Below are positions 6,966 to 19,600 of a DNA stretch of 64,000 nt, in pieces. The notes beneath the pieces were generated by a model. That model was not told the DNA's origin. It saw only the letters and a program-made list of their open reading frames with translations, and searched no databases. This DNA comes from Parvularcula lutaonensis (lineage in GTDB: Bacteria > Pseudomonadota > Alphaproteobacteria > Caulobacterales > Parvularculaceae): the NCBI RefSeq assembly GCF_014651915.1, contig NZ_BMXU01000001.1:186001-250000 (forward strand), given 5' to 3'. The stretch's first letter is position 1, and the number at the start of each line of letters is the position of its first letter. A program made the translations under genes and the position numbers.

Positions 6966-8072
6966 CTAAAACTCCACCACACTGCGAATGCTCTTGCCTC
7001 CATGCATCAGGTCAAACGCATCGTTGATCTTCTCGAGCGGCATTTTGTGGGTGATGAGGCTGTCGATGTCGATGCGGCCTTCCATGTACATGTCGACGAT
7101 CTTGGGAACGTCCGTACGCCCCCTTGCGCCGCCGAAGGCTGAGCCTTTCCAGACGCGGCCGGTGACGAGTTGGAAGGGGCGGGTGCTGATCTCTTCGCCT
7201 GCGCCTGCGACGCCGATGATGACGCTTTCGCCCCAGCCCTTGTGGCAGCATTCGAGGGCCTGGCGCATGACCTCGACCTTGCCGATGCATTCGAAGGAGT
7301 AGTCCGTGCCGCCGCCGGTGAGTTCGACGAGGTGGCCGACCAAGTCCTTATGATCGTTTGGGTTGACGAAGTGGGTCATGCCGAATTGTTCGGCCATGGA
7401 TTTCTTGTCTTCGTTGATGTCGACGCCGACGATCTGGCGTGCACCGACGAGTTTGAGGCCCTGGATCACGTTGAGGCCGATACCGCCTAGGCCGAAGACA
7501 ACGGCGGTGGAGTTCGGCTCGACCTTGGCGGTGAACATCACGGCGCCAATACCTGTGGTGACGCCGCAGCCGATATAGCAGATCTTGTCGAAGGGCGCGT
7601 CCTGCCGGACTTTCGCGAGCGCGATTTCAGGGAGCACGGTGTAATTCGAGAAGGTCGAGGTGCCCATATAGTGGAGGAGCTTGCTCCCCTTGTAGGAGAA
7701 ACGCGAGGTGCCGTCGGGCATGACGCCTTGCCCTTGGGTCGAGCGGATGGCCTGGCAAAGGTTCGTCTTCGGATGAAGGCAGTAGTCGCACTCGCGGCAT
7801 TCAGGCGTGTAAAGAGGAATGACGTGATCGCCGGGCTTGAGCGAGGTGACGCCGGGGCCGACCTCCTGCACGATCCCTGCGCCTTCATGGCCGAGGATCG
7901 CGGGGAAGGCGCCTTCGGGGTCGGCGCCTGACAGGGTGTACGCGTCGGTGTGGCAGACGCCAGTGGCCTTGATCTCGACGAGGACTTCGCCGGCTTTGGG
8001 GCCTTCGAGGTCGACCTCCACGATCTCCAGCGGCTTTCCGGCTTCGAAGGCGACGGCTGCGCGGGTTTTCAT
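6966..8072 (-). CDS. adhC: S-(hydroxymethyl)glutathione dehydrogenase (class III alcohol dehydrogenase)
   Basis: Oxidises the spontaneous glutathione-formaldehyde adduct to S-formylglutathione with NAD+; it may also act as an S-nitrosoglutathione reductase. The 368-residue zinc MDR protein has catalytic zinc ligands C40 (GVCHTD) and H62 (GHEGAG), the structural zinc cysteines in [17 protein letters not shown], and the nucleotide fold [14 protein letters not shown]. Length and motifs match FrmA/AdhC/FlhA. Its product is the substrate of FghA encoded at 4305-5138. It is divergent from the S9 peptidase with 136 nt between the starts. Confidence 0.96.
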   Translation of the reverse strand: MKTRAAVAFEAGKPLEIVEVDLEGPKAGEVLVEIKATGVCHTDAYTLSGADPEGAFPAILGHEGAGIVQEVGPGVTSLKPGDHVIPLYTPECRECDYCLHPKTNLCQAIRSTQGQGVMPDGTSRFSYKGSKLLHYMGTSTFSNYTVLPEIALAKVRQDAPFDKICYIGCGVTTGIGAVMFTAKVEPNSTAVVFGLGGIGLNVIQGLKLVGARQIVGVDINEDKKSMAEQFGMTHFVNPNDHKDLVGHLVELTGGGTDYSFECIGKVEVMRQALECCHKGWGESVIIGVAGAGEEISTRPFQLVTGRVWKGSAFGGARGRTDVPKIVDMYMEGRIDIDSLITHKMPLEKINDAFDLMHGGKSIRSVVEF

Positions 8073-8208
8073 GGTGCTTCCTCCTGAGGTTTTCGCGGGG
8101 CGTAGACTTAAGGCGCGGCGCGCGTCCAGCGATGCAACTGCAGAGCGTGGTTCCGTCTCGCTGCGCGCGCCCTATGGTCCGGGCGATCAAGTGGTGAGGG
8201 AGTCCGAG

Positions 8209-10251
8209 ATGAAGCACGCTATCCTTGGCCTTGTGGTTTTGGCCCCGGCATTGGCGCTGGCTGACGACCATGAAGATGTGAAGCGGTTCACGGCCGCGAA
8301 GGTGTTCGAGATCGAAGTCGCGAACGACCCGCAGATTGCGCCCGACGGCGAGAGCATCGTCTATGTCCGCCGCTCGATGGATATCGAGAAGGACCGGCTG
8401 GCAAGTGCGCTTTGGGTCTATGATCTCGATGAGGACCGGCACTATCCGCTGCTCGATGGCGATAGCGCGGGGAGCGCGCCGCGATGGTCGCCGGACGGCG
8501 AACGGATCGCGTTCCTGTCGAGCCGCGAGGGCAAGCCGGACCTCAAGGTTCATGACCTCGAGACCGGGCGGACATTCTCTCTGGCCAAGCTGCAGGAAGG
8601 GACCTCGCCGCCGGTCTGGTCGCCTGACGGGGATCGGGTCGCCTTCTCGATGTTCGTGCCGGAGAAGCCCGAGCCGCTGATCTCCCTGCCGCCGAAGCCC
8701 GAGGGTGCGGAGTGGGCCGAGCCGATCCGGGTCTACGACAAGCTCCGCTTCCGCGGCGACGGGCAGGGCTATCTCGAGCCGGGCGAGTATCAGGTGTTCG
8801 TTCTGCCTACGGATGGCGGGACGCCGCGCCAGGTGTCGAGCCTTGAAGGCGGGACAAGCAGCCCTGTCTGGCTGGACGAAAAGACGCTGATCGTGTCCGG
8901 CAATGAGGATGAGAAGCGGGACCTGCAGCCGCAGGAGAACCGGCTCTACCGGATCTCGCTGGAGGATGGATCCGCCGAGGCGCTGACGGAGGAGGGGAGC
9001 GCTGCGTTCTCCCCGACGCTGGGGCCGCGGGGCAGCCGGGTAGCCTACCTGATGCAGCCCAATGGCGAAGAGGTGCATCAGCAGACGGATCTTGTGATCT
9101 GGGATGTCGATAGCGGAGAGAGCCGCAACCTGACCGAGGAGTATGACCGCTCGCCGGTGCAGATCGCCTGGCATCCGAATGGCAATGCCGTGCTGGGCCT
9201 CGTCGAGGATGAGGGGCTGTTGCGGCTCGTGGAGTTCGGCGTGAATGGCAATGTCCGGACGCTGACCGATGAGGTCGGTAGCGCGGGAACCGGGCGGCCC
9301 TATGGCGGCGGGTCGTTCTCTGTCTCCGATAATGCACGGGTGGCGTTCACCCAGAGAAACGGCGTGCTGCCTGCGGAACTGGCGGTCCTCACGCGACGCG
9401 GGACACGGACACTGACCAGCCTCAACGACGATGCGCTCGGCGATGTCACGCTGGCGCGGGTCGAAAAGATGAAGGTCCCTTCGAGCGTCGGTGACTACGA
9501 CATTGATGCGTGGGTGGCGTTCCCTCCGGGCTATGAGAAAGACGGAAGCTATCCGATGATCCTCGAGATTCACGGTGGTCCGTATGCGATGTATGGCCCA
9601 CACTTCTCGGCAGAGGTGCAGCGCTATGCGGCCGAGGGCTATGTCACCGTGTGGACCAATCCGCGCGGCTCGACCGGCTATGGCGAGGAATTCGCGCAGG
9701 AAATCGACCTCGCCTATCCCGGCGAGGACTATGACGACCTGATGAGCGTGACGGACCATCTGGTGGACGAGGGTTATGTCTCGGAGGACCGTCTCTTCGT
9801 CACTGGCGGGTCTGGCGGCGGCGTGCTGACAGCCTGGATTGTAGGTAACACGGACAAGTTTGCCGCGGCGGCATCGATCAAGCCGGTCATCAACTGGACG
9901 TCGGAATCGCTGACGGCCGACCTTGCAGCTTTTGCGGTGATGGACTGGCTGCGGGACTATCCGTGGGAGAACCAGGAGCTCTACTGGGAGCTCTCGCCGC
10001 TGTCGAAGGTCGGTAACGTGACGACGCCTACCATGCTGATGGTGGGTACGGAGGACTGGCGCACGCCGATGTGGGAGGCGGAGCAGTTCTACACCGCCCT
10101 CAAACTGCGCGGGGTGGACACGCTGCTTGTCCATGTGCCCGGCGCAAGCCACTACATCGCGGCCCGGCCGAGCCACCTGATCGCCAAGACAGAGGCCATC
10201 ATGGCGTGGTTCGAGCGATATGATCCGGAGGCGGCCGAAGACGAGGAATAG
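8209..10251 (+). CDS. Secreted S9 family prolyl oligopeptidase-like peptidase
   Basis: A 680-residue serine peptidase. An N-terminal signal peptide (MKHAILGLVVLAPALALA, predicted cut before DDHED) sends it to the periplasm or outside. Residues about 45-370 form a TolB/PD40 beta-propeller with repeated WSPDG(E/D)R(I/V)AF motifs. The C-terminal alpha/beta hydrolase carries the triad S535 (GGSGGG), D616 (GTEDW) and H648 (GASHY). The nucleophile elbow GGSGGG replaces the more common GGSYGG. The start has a GAGGGAG site; the open frame continues upstream only as read-through. Likely an acylaminoacyl- or dipeptidyl-type peptidase for peptide scavenging. Confidence 0.92.
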   Translation: MKHAILGLVVLAPALALADDHEDVKRFTAAKVFEIEVANDPQIAPDGESIVYVRRSMDIEKDRLASALWVYDLDEDRHYPLLDGDSAGSAPRWSPDGERIAFLSSREGKPDLKVHDLETGRTFSLAKLQEGTSPPVWSPDGDRVAFSMFVPEKPEPLISLPPKPEGAEWAEPIRVYDKLRFRGDGQGYLEPGEYQVFVLPTDGGTPRQVSSLEGGTSSPVWLDEKTLIVSGNEDEKRDLQPQENRLYRISLEDGSAEALTEEGSAAFSPTLGPRGSRVAYLMQPNGEEVHQQTDLVIWDVDSGESRNLTEEYDRSPVQIAWHPNGNAVLGLVEDEGLLRLVEFGVNGNVRTLTDEVGSAGTGRPYGGGSFSVSDNARVAFTQRNGVLPAELAVLTRRGTRTLTSLNDDALGDVTLARVEKMKVPSSVGDYDIDAWVAFPPGYEKDGSYPMILEIHGGPYAMYGPHFSAEVQRYAAEGYVTVWTNPRGSTGYGEEFAQEIDLAYPGEDYDDLMSVTDHLVDEGYVSEDRLFVTGGSGGGVLTAWIVGNTDKFAAAASIKPVINWTSESLTADLAAFAVMDWLRDYPWENQELYWELSPLSKVGNVTTPTMLMVGTEDWRTPMWEAEQFYTALKLRGVDTLLVHVPGASHYIAARPSHLIAKTEAIMAWFERYDPEAAEDEE

Positions 10252-10508
10252 GGTGTTGAAGTGATTACAGCTTCTCGTGACAGCCCTCCGGGGCGTTGCA
10301 GGATAACGTTCGGCTGCAGCAGGAAAATGCTCATGCTGCAGTTGCGAAGGGTTTGCTGCGCCTGCGAAAGACTAGGCGAGAACACACTTCATGTGATGCA
10401 GTCACATTATTCTACCGCTGCTTACGATTGATTTAGAGAAGCGGCCCTGTCTAGGGTTCTCGCGATTCCCGGCGCTTCCTGCGCCTGTGGCAGTTTGAGG
10501 GAGTTCTC

Positions 10509-12680
10509 ATGACCTTTTCGCTGATGCTCGTCATTTTGGCGGGGTTGGTTGCCGTGGCCTATGGCATCGTCACCACCAGGCAGGTGATGGCGGCGCCCGC
10601 GGGCAATGAACGGATGCAGGAGATCGCAAGCGCGATCCAGGAAGGCGCATCCGCCTATCTCACGCGGCAATACACAACGATCACCATTGTCGGCGTCATC
10701 GTCGCCGTCATTCTTCTCTTCGCCTTTGGATGGATTGGCGCGGTGGGCTTCGTGCTCGGCGCGGTGCTCTCCGGCGCGGCAGGCTTCATCGGCATGCTGA
10801 TTTCGGTGCGCGCCAATGTGCGGACAACGGAAGCCTCGCGCAAAGGGCTGCAGGAAGGCCTCGATATCGCCTTCAAGGCCGGCGCGGTGACGGGGATGCT
10901 CGTCGCGGGCCTCGCGCTTCTCGGCCTTGCGGTCTATTTCTGGCTGTTGACGGGCCCGGTGGGCCTTGGCGAGGGAAGCCGTGACGTGGTCAACGGCCTC
11001 GTCTCGCTCAGCCTCGGCGCTTCGCTGATCTCGGTCTTCGCGCGCCTCGGCGGCGGCATCTTCACCAAGGGTGCGGATGTCGGCGGCGACCTCGTGGGCA
11101 AGGTGGAAGCAGGCATCCCGGAGGATGACCCCCGCAACGCGGCGACCATTGCCGATAACGTCGGGGACAATGTCGGCGACTGCGCGGGCATGGCGGCGGA
11201 CCTGTTCGAGACCTATGTCGTGACCATCGCGGCCACCATGGTTCTCGCCTCGATCCTGTTCGCAGGCGCAGCGCCCGTGGACGAGGGCATGCTGACCGAA
11301 GTGCAGCGCTTCATGCTCTACCCGCTGGCCATCGGCGGGGCGTGCATCCTGACCTCGATTGCGGGCACCTATTTCGTCAAGCTCGGCAAGGGTTCGACCA
11401 ATGTGATGGGCGCTCTTTACAAGGGCCTGTTTGTCACCGGTCTCCTGTCGATCGGGGCTCTGGCTGCCGTCACCGGATGGGTCGTTCCCTTCGGCCAGGA
11501 GTTCACCTTCGTCAGTGCCGGAAGCGAGGAAGTCAGGACCTTCACCGGCATGAGCCTGTTCCTCTGCGGCCTTCTCGGCCTCGCCGTGACATACGCGATC
11601 GTCTGGGTCACCGAGTACTATACCGGTACTGGTTTCCGCCCGGTGAAGTCGGTGGCCAAGGCTTCGGAATCCGGACACGGAACGAACGTCATCCAGGGTC
11701 TCGCGGTCTCGATGGAGGCGACGGCGCTTCCGGCGATCATCATCATCGTCGGCATCATCATCGCCTTCAACCTCGCAGGGCTCTACGGTATCGGCATTGC
11801 GGTCACCACGATGCTGGCGCTGGCAGGCATGGTCGTTGCCCTCGACGCCTTCGGTCCGGTGACGGACAATGCCGGCGGCATCGCGGAAATGGCAGAACTC
11901 GACGGCTCTGTCCGGGACACGACGGACGCGCTCGACGCGGTGGGCAACACCACCAAGGCCGTGACCAAGGGCTACGCCATCGGCTCAGCGGGCCTTGGCG
12001 CGCTCGTGCTCTTCGCAGCGTATGCGGAGGACCTCCGCTATTTCGCCTCGAAGCCCGAGACCTATCCGTTCTTCGACGGGATGGTGGTCGATTACTCGCT
12101 CATCAACCCCTATGTCATCGTCGGTCTGTTCTTTGGCGGGCTGCTGCCGTTCCTGTTCGGCTCCCTCGCCATGCAGGCGGTGGGGCGGGCGGCCTCGGCC
12201 ATCGTCGAGGAGGTGCGTCGTCAGTTCAAGGAGAAGCCGGGCATCATGGACCGCACCGAGAAGCCGGACTACGGCCGCGCGGTGAACCTGCTGACGGGGG
12301 CGGCGATCAAGGAGATGATCGTCCCCTCGCTGCTGCCGATCCTCGGGCCCATCGTCCTCTACATCCTCGTCGGGATGGTCGCGGGAACGGCACAGGCACT
12401 GGCAGCCGTTGGCGCGATGCTGATGGGCGTCATCATCACGGGCCTCTTCCTCGCGCTGTCGATGACGGCGGGCGGCGGCGCTTGGGACAACGCCAAGAAA
12501 TACATCGAAGACGGCCACCACGGCGGCAAGGGCTCCGAAGCCCACAAGGCCGCGGTGACTGGCGATACGGTGGGTGATCCGTACAAGGACACCGCAGGTC
12601 CTGCGGTGAACCCGATGATCAAGATCACCAACATTGTCGCACTGCTTCTTCTCGCCTACCTCGCTAGCGTGGGGGCGTAA
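10509..12680 (+). CDS. hppA: K+-independent membrane-bound proton-translocating pyrophosphatase
   Basis: Pumps H+ across the membrane using PPi hydrolysis. The 723-residue protein is almost wholly transmembrane. The PPi site is visible in [18 protein letters not shown] and [17 protein letters not shown]. At the diagnostic position the sequence is [10 protein letters not shown] with K483, where K+-dependent enzymes have Ala, so this is the K+-independent H+-pumping class. The PPi would come from biosynthetic reactions. It is followed after 51 nt by a HAD gene, and the gap forms a hairpin (12692-12723). Confidence 0.96.
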   Translation: MTFSLMLVILAGLVAVAYGIVTTRQVMAAPAGNERMQEIASAIQEGASAYLTRQYTTITIVGVIVAVILLFAFGWIGAVGFVLGAVLSGAAGFIGMLISVRANVRTTEASRKGLQEGLDIAFKAGAVTGMLVAGLALLGLAVYFWLLTGPVGLGEGSRDVVNGLVSLSLGASLISVFARLGGGIFTKGADVGGDLVGKVEAGIPEDDPRNAATIADNVGDNVGDCAGMAADLFETYVVTIAATMVLASILFAGAAPVDEGMLTEVQRFMLYPLAIGGACILTSIAGTYFVKLGKGSTNVMGALYKGLFVTGLLSIGALAAVTGWVVPFGQEFTFVSAGSEEVRTFTGMSLFLCGLLGLAVTYAIVWVTEYYTGTGFRPVKSVAKASESGHGTNVIQGLAVSMEATALPAIIIIVGIIIAFNLAGLYGIGIAVTTMLALAGMVVALDAFGPVTDNAGGIAEMAELDGSVRDTTDALDAVGNTTKAVTKGYAIGSAGLGALVLFAAYAEDLRYFASKPETYPFFDGMVVDYSLINPYVIVGLFFGGLLPFLFGSLAMQAVGRAASAIVEEVRRQFKEKPGIMDRTEKPDYGRAVNLLTGAAIKEMIVPSLLPILGPIVLYILVGMVAGTAQALAAVGAMLMGVIITGLFLALSMTAGGGAWDNAKKYIEDGHHGGKGSEAHKAAVTGDTVGDPYKDTAGPAVNPMIKITNIVALLLLAYLASVGA

Positions 12681-12691
12681 GAGGCGGACAG

Positions 12692-12723
12692 CTCTGCCTC
12701 GACCCCGAGCGGCTGAGGCAGAG
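12692..12723 (+). promoter_or_regulatory. Hairpin abutting the HAD gene ribosome site
   Basis: CTCTGCCTC (12692-12700) pairs perfectly with GAGGCAGAG (12715-12723) around a 14-nt loop. The 3' arm runs into GAGGTG, the ribosome site of the next gene. It could lower translation of the HAD gene relative to hppA or stabilise the hppA mRNA end. There is no T tract, so it is not a classical terminator. Confidence 0.55.
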
Positions 12724-12731
12724 GTGACACC

Positions 12732-13433
12732 ATGGCGATCGGCGCCGTCCTTTTTGATTGCGACGGCGTCCTCGTCGACAGCGAAATCGTCGGGCTGGAA
12801 GACAGCGCCGAGTTCCTGAGGTCCAACGGGTTCTCCTGGAGCCCCGAGGACCTCATTCGTTTGTTCACGGGCAAACGCGACGACCTCTTCCGCAAGGGCC
12901 TGATGGAAGGCTTTGCGGCGGTCCTGGGGCGGGAGCCGCGCGAAGCCGAAAAAGAAGCGCTCTACGAAGGCCTGATCGAGGCGCGCAGGGCCAACCGACA
13001 CAAGATGAAAGCGGTGCCCGGTGCGCTGGAGACGGTCAAGCTGGTCTCGGAGCTTGGCATACCGCTGGCCGTCGCGTCGTCATCCAAACAGGTCTATCTC
13101 GACAGCAAGATCGAGCGCTATGGCTTCGGGCCCTATGTCCTGCCGCATGTCTATTCGGCGGAGTTCGTGGACCATGGAAAGCCGGCGCCGGACATCTTTC
13201 TCCATGCCGCAGAACGGCTGGGCGTGGCGCCCGATTCGTGCATCGTGATCGAAGACAGCCCTTTCGGGGTGGAAGCCGGTGTCGCAGCAGGCATGGAGGT
13301 CTGGGGTTTCACAGGCGGAGGGCATTGTCTCGAAGATCACCCTATGCGCCTGAACCAGGCGGGTTCCTCAAGAATTCACGCCACTCATTCTGCGCTGCAA
13401 CAAGATCTCGTTCGCGTTATGGAGGAACAGTAG
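12732..13433 (+). CDS. HAD superfamily hydrolase, beta-phosphoglucomutase-like
   Basis: A 233-residue HAD enzyme of the capped subclass I. Motif I is FDCDGVLVDSE with catalytic D9 and D11. Motif II is seen as ASSSK, and motifs III/IV as GKPAPD and VIEDSPFGVEAG. The helical cap lies at about residues 17-85. This architecture fits sugar-phosphate phosphatases and beta-phosphoglucomutases, and the substrate is not predictable. The ATG has a GAGGTG site that lies at the foot of a hairpin. Co-transcription with hppA is likely because the spacing is short and a strong terminator follows only after this gene. Confidence 0.85.
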   Translation: MAIGAVLFDCDGVLVDSEIVGLEDSAEFLRSNGFSWSPEDLIRLFTGKRDDLFRKGLMEGFAAVLGREPREAEKEALYEGLIEARRANRHKMKAVPGALETVKLVSELGIPLAVASSSKQVYLDSKIERYGFGPYVLPHVYSAEFVDHGKPAPDIFLHAAERLGVAPDSCIVIEDSPFGVEAGVAAGMEVWGFTGGGHCLEDHPMRLNQAGSSRIHATHSALQQDLVRVMEEQ

Positions 13434-13549
13434 GAAAAAAAACCCGCTTTACGCGAACTCGATAATTGCTATTTAACTAGTGAGGCAGCGCTTCCCCCAC
13501 CCACCATCGCTGCCGGAATCCAAGGCACACGCGATCGGCCTTTGGACAC

Positions 13550-13588
13550 GCGGCGGCGCTGACCCCCACAGCGCCGCCGCACCTTTTT
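13550..13588 (+). terminator. Rho-independent terminator closing hppA-HAD
   Basis: GCGGCGGCGCTG pairs perfectly (12 bp) with CAGCGCCGCCGC around ACCCCCA. ACC and five T follow. It lies 117 nt after the HAD stop and 10 nt before the end of the convergent mmcB. Confidence 0.9.
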
Positions 13589-13598
13589 GGAGAATGCT

Positions 13599-14927
<1,329 letters not shown>

Positions 14928-14931
<4 letters not shown>

Positions 14932-15977
14932 CCCCCGAGGCGGAACGGAAGGCTTTCCTTGCCACCACCCCCTGGCGGGACGCGGAGATCGTGCCGATCC
15001 CCGCCGATGCCTCCGTGCGGGAATATGCGCGGCTGGTTGGCGGGCCGAGCGCGGCGATGCTTATGGATGCAGAGGCAGCCGCGAAGACGCCTCCCTGTCC
15101 GCCGGACGCGGATGAAGAGGAGCGAAAGAGGCTTGGCTATCCGGCAATGGTGCGCAGCTCGGGAAGCGCGCTCTTGGCGTTTGAGGCGGCTTCGAAAGTG
15201 CTGGCGGAGCGCGGCGTGATCGTGCCGGAGGTCTGTGTCTCTGACCATGGTCGAGGGCTCGCCGTGATCGAGGACCTTGGGGCACGGATGATGCGCGATG
15301 CCATCGAACACCGTCCAGATACAGAGCTTTCGTTTTATAAAGAAGCGGCGGCGGTGCTGGAGAAGCTTCGAGGAAACCCGGTGGAGCCGGGAGAGCGCCA
15401 CGCCTGGCCGTTCCAGACCTATGACCGCCTCGCCTACCGCGCGGAGGCTGCGCTGCTGGAGGAGTGGTACCTGCCGAGGGTTCTGGGACTGAGGCTGCCT
15501 AACGAGGATGTGGCGCGGCTGGGTGAGGCTTGGGACGACGTGCTCAGTGGGCTTTCGAAGGCGGACAGGCTCGTCCACAGGGATTTCCATGCCGAGAACC
15601 TTCTGCTCACGGACCGCGGCATTGCGGTCATCGACTTTCAGGACATGATGGTCGGGCAGGCGGCCTATGACTGGGCTTCGCTGCTGGAGGATGCGCGGCG
15701 CGATGTATCGCCGGAGGTGCGGGATGCGGTTTATGCCCTGGGTGTTCAGGGAGCGGAGGACCCGGAGGCCTTCGAGCGGGACTACGCGATCCTCGCCGCG
15801 CAGCGCAATGCCAAGATCCTCGGGATCTTTGCACGGCTGATCCATCGCGACGGCAAACCGAAATATGAGCGCTTCATCCCGCGGGTGGCGGCGCTCCTGA
15901 AAGCAGACCTCGCGCGGGAGCCGCTTCGTCCGGTGGCGGAGGTCCTGCGCGTGGTGGCTCCGGAGATCGTGGAATGA
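14928..15977 (+). CDS. amgK: N-acetylmuramate/N-acetylglucosamine anomeric kinase (AmgK-like phosphotransferase)
   Basis: A 349-residue aminoglycoside-phosphotransferase-fold kinase. The catalytic loop HRDFHAENLLL and the metal motif VIDFQDMMVG are intact. In Pseudomonas and many alphaproteobacteria AmgK phosphorylates MurNAc at C1, and MurU then makes UDP-MurNAc, a peptidoglycan recycling bypass that is insensitive to fosfomycin. The adjacent murU gene supports this assignment. The TTG start overlaps the tsaE stop and has GGGAGG upstream. It overlaps murU as ATGA. Confidence 0.88.
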
Positions 15978-16681
15978 ATATCGATACGGCGATGGTGCTG
16001 GCCGCTGGCCTTGGCACGCGGATCAGGAGCCTTGATCCCGAGACGCCGAAGCCGCTGATCAAGGTCGCAGGCATGGCGCTGATCGACTACTCTTTCGAAA
16101 TGCTGGCCGATGGCGGTGTGCGCAAGGCAGTGGTCAACGTGCATCACCGCGCCGACCAGCTCGAGGCGCATCTCGCCGGTGTCGAGCGGCCCGAGATCGC
16201 GGTCTCGGACGAGCGGGAAAGGCTGCTCGAAACCGGCGGCGGAATCCTGAAAGCCCTGCCGATGCTGGGCAAGGATCCGTTCTTCTGCACGAACACTGAT
16301 GCGATCCTGCTCGGCGGGTCGGAGAACCCCGCTTCGTTCCTGCGCAGGCAGTGGACGGAGGATTGCGATGCGCTGCTTCTCATGGTTCCCCTTTCGGAGA
16401 CCTCAGGCTATCAGGGGCAGGGTGACTTTTCGCTGACGCCAGAGGGGCTTATCGCCGACCGTTCGGAGGGAGCACCGCTTGTTTTCACCGGGCTGCAGAT
16501 CCTCCGGCCGGCCTTGTTCGATGGCGCCGAGGTGGAGCCTGTGTCGACACGGGCTTTCTGGGAGAAGGCGCGGGCGGCGGGCCGGATGCGCGGCGTCCTC
16601 TTTGACGGCCGCTGGATGCATGTCGGGGATCCCGAGGGTCACCGCCTGGCCGAGGAACGCCTCGGAAAGGAAGTGAACTGA
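15974..16681 (+). CDS. murU: N-acetylmuramate alpha-1-phosphate uridylyltransferase
   Basis: A 235-residue nucleotidyltransferase with the N-terminal signature AAGLGTRI and PKPLIKVAG. It transfers UMP to MurNAc-1-phosphate, the second step of the AmgK-MurU recycling route. The sugar-binding NTDA motif and the ETGGGI segment fit MurU better than general mannose-1-P guanylyltransferases. The ATG overlaps the amgK stop. addB follows after 16 nt. Confidence 0.9.
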   Translation: MNIDTAMVLAAGLGTRIRSLDPETPKPLIKVAGMALIDYSFEMLADGGVRKAVVNVHHRADQLEAHLAGVERPEIAVSDERERLLETGGGILKALPMLGKDPFFCTNTDAILLGGSENPASFLRRQWTEDCDALLLMVPLSETSGYQGQGDFSLTPEGLIADRSEGAPLVFTGLQILRPALFDGAEVEPVSTRAFWEKARAAGRMRGVLFDGRWMHVGDPEGHRLAEERLGKEVN

Positions 16682-16697
16682 TCGTTTGGGAGCACCC

Positions 16698-19600
16698 ATG
16701 GCTGTCTTTGACCTCGCCGGAGAACCGGCTCCGCATGTTTACGCCATGGCGCCGGGAAGGCCGTTTTTCGACGATCTCGTCGGGGCCTTGCTGTCGGATT
16801 ACGCGGGCAAGCTCGATGCGCTGACCGCGATCGAGATTTTCGTTCCCAGCCGAAGGGCTGTCCGTTCCCTGAAGGAAGCCTTCGCGGCGCAAGCGCCCAG
16901 CGGCGTGATCCTGCTGCCGAGAATAACCGCCGTGGCCGACCTCAGCGAAGACGATACGCTGACCGCATCTCTCGAGCGGGTGGACCGGGCAGTAAAGGAC
17001 GCGCCGTCCGCAGCGATCAAGCGGTTGAAACTCGCGGGCATCTATCGCGATGCGCTGGCAGAGGCAGGTGAGCCGATAAGCTGGGTCGGCGCCCTGCGCG
17101 GGGCGTCGGAGCTGGGCAAGACCTCGGATCAGTTGACGGAATACGGGATCGATGCCGGGCGCCTTGCCAAGCTGCGCGACGAGCCAGCAATCGCTGGGTC
17201 GGCGGAGCATTGGCAGGCGAATGCCCGGCTGTTGAGTCTCGTGACCGAGGCGTGGCCGGCATGGCTGGCCGAACAGGACCTGATGGACCAGCGCGAGCGG
17301 CGCGCCCTGCTGCTATCGGCGCTCTGCGACCGCCTCGAAGACCAGAGCGATGCCGAGCTCATCCTTGCTGCGGGCTTCCTCGGCACCTCTCCGTCATCGG
17401 AGGACTTTTTGCGCAGGGTTGCGAGACTGCCGAATGGCGCCGTGATCCTTCCGGCGCTCGACATGCACATGCCGGATGACGCCTGGGAGGAAATCCGCGC
17501 GCCTGATCCGCAGTCAGCCTATCGGAGCCTTCTGAAGGATGGCTTCGGCGTGCCGCGGAGCCATGTGCGCCCGGTTCCTCCAAAAGGCACCGACGAAGGC
17601 GAAGCGCGACGGCGGCTTCTTTCGCTCGCGCTGATGCCGGCGAAGTCGACCAGCGGCTGGGCCGAGGCGTTCGCCGCGTTCAGGGACGATCCCTCAGCAA
17701 GCGGAGCACGTGACGGCCTCGAGGTGGCGGTGGCCAAGACGATGGAGGAGGAAGCCGACTTCATCGCGCTGACGCTGAGGGCGCAGCTCGAGAAGCCGGG
17801 CAAGACCGCGTTCCTTGTGACCGCCGATCGCGGGCTCGCAAGACGGGTGGCCGCAAAGCTGGCGGGCTGGGGTATCGACATTGACGACTCCGGCGGCGCG
17901 CCGATCGCGGGGTCCTACCGCGCGACGTTCCTGAGGCTGATCGCTACGCTGATGGCCGAACCTTCGGACCCGGTGGTGCTGGCAGGGCTGGTGCAGCACC
18001 AGCTCTTCGGGCTCGGGATGGACGCCCAGGAACGGCGTCCACTGGTGCAGGCCCTGGATCTCTTCCTGCGCGGGCGTGCGCCGCGGAAGGGCTGGGACGG
18101 GCTGTTCCAGTCCCTCCACGATGCCTGGCGGCCGTTCATGCCGCAAAAGCGCGACGAGGCCGAAGAGCTGACGGCACGGATCGAAGGCTTTCTCCGTCGA
18201 CTGAGGGATGTATTCGAGAAACCTGTCGAACAGGCCGGGACGTCAGTCGGCGCTCTCCTCGATGCGCATCTCGAGATTGCCCGAACACTTGCGGCGACTC
18301 CGGATGAAAACGGCGAGGAGCGGCTCTTCCGCTTCGAGGATGGCGAGGTGCTGGAGCCCCATCTTGCACAACTGCGGGGCAGGCCGGAGCTGCTTGGCGA
18401 GGTTCCGCTCAAAGACTATCCGGAGCTGTTCACGGCGCTTCTTCAGGGCCCGGCCTTCCGTCCTCCCGGTGGCCAGCATCCGCGGCTGGCGATCTATGGC
18501 ATTCTCGAAGCGCGCCTGCAGACCGCGGATCTCGTGGTCGTCGGCGGCTTGCAGGAAGGGGTCTGGCCGGGGGATGCGGCGGTGGACCCTTTCCTGTCAC
18601 GGAGTATCCGCAAAGCGCTCGGCATGCCGTCACCCGATGCAGAGATCGGGCGTGTGGCCCACGATTTCCTCGACTTTGCCGCGCAGCCGCAAGTGCTGCT
18701 GACGCGCTCGGAACGGGCGGGCCGCTCGCCGGCACGGGCGTCACGCCTGATGATCCGTCTCGAGAGTTTTCTCGCGAAGCTTGAACCTGAACGCAGCTAT
18801 GATGCCGCGCCGCGACTGCGCGCATGGCGGCAGGCCCGGTATGGTGCCGACGGACCAGCCGTGCCAGCGCCCCGGCCGAGACCCGCGCCCCCGGCTGACG
18901 AGCGGCCGCCGCGGTTGTCGGTCAGTGCTGTCGCCACCTGGCTGCGCGATCCGTATGCGATCTATGCTGGTCATGTACTGGGTCTCAAACCCCTTCGTGC
19001 GTACAATGAGGCCTTCGGTGCGCGAGACCGTGGGGACATCCTGCACAAGCTGCTGGAGAAATATGCTGACTGGGCCAAGGAAGATGATGGCCTCTCGATC
19101 GAGGAGCGTCTGCGAACGATGCTGCCGGATGTCCTTGACGAATATGATATGCCTGAAGCGCAACGCGTGCTGAACGACCGTTTTCTTCATCAGGCGATTG
19201 CCAATTTCGCTGTCTTTGAACGCGAGGCGCAGCGGAGGGGGAAGATCATCGCCGTGGAAGAGCGCGGCGAGATGGAAGTGCCTGCAAGAGAGAGAAGAAT
19301 TCTGGTCCATGGACGTGCCGACCGTATCGATCAAACTACGGAGGGGCTTGCGCACGTTATCGACTACAAGCTCGGTGGTGCGGCGACGATCGCGGAAGGG
19401 GCGGCGTTCTCGCCGCAACTGTTCCTGCTGGCGATGATGCTGCGCGATGGCGGCTTCGCGAAGCTCGGGGCAATCGAGCCGGGGCAGGTGTCGTTCATCA
19501 AGCTGACCGGTAGGGACAGCAGGGAAGTCGAGAAGATCTGGCATCCGTCCACCACCACAACAAGGCGGCATAGCCTTGGCGATCAGCTCAAGGATGATCT

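Noticed and set aside
7885-10176. 763-aa leftward frame opposite the S9 peptidase
   Set aside because: It is the complementary frame of a clear peptidase gene, is Arg/His-rich, and has no domain. High GC makes such long shadow frames common here.
10422-11678. 418-aa leftward frame opposite hppA
   Set aside because: Fully antisense to the conserved H+-pyrophosphatase and of low-complexity His/Arg/Glu composition.
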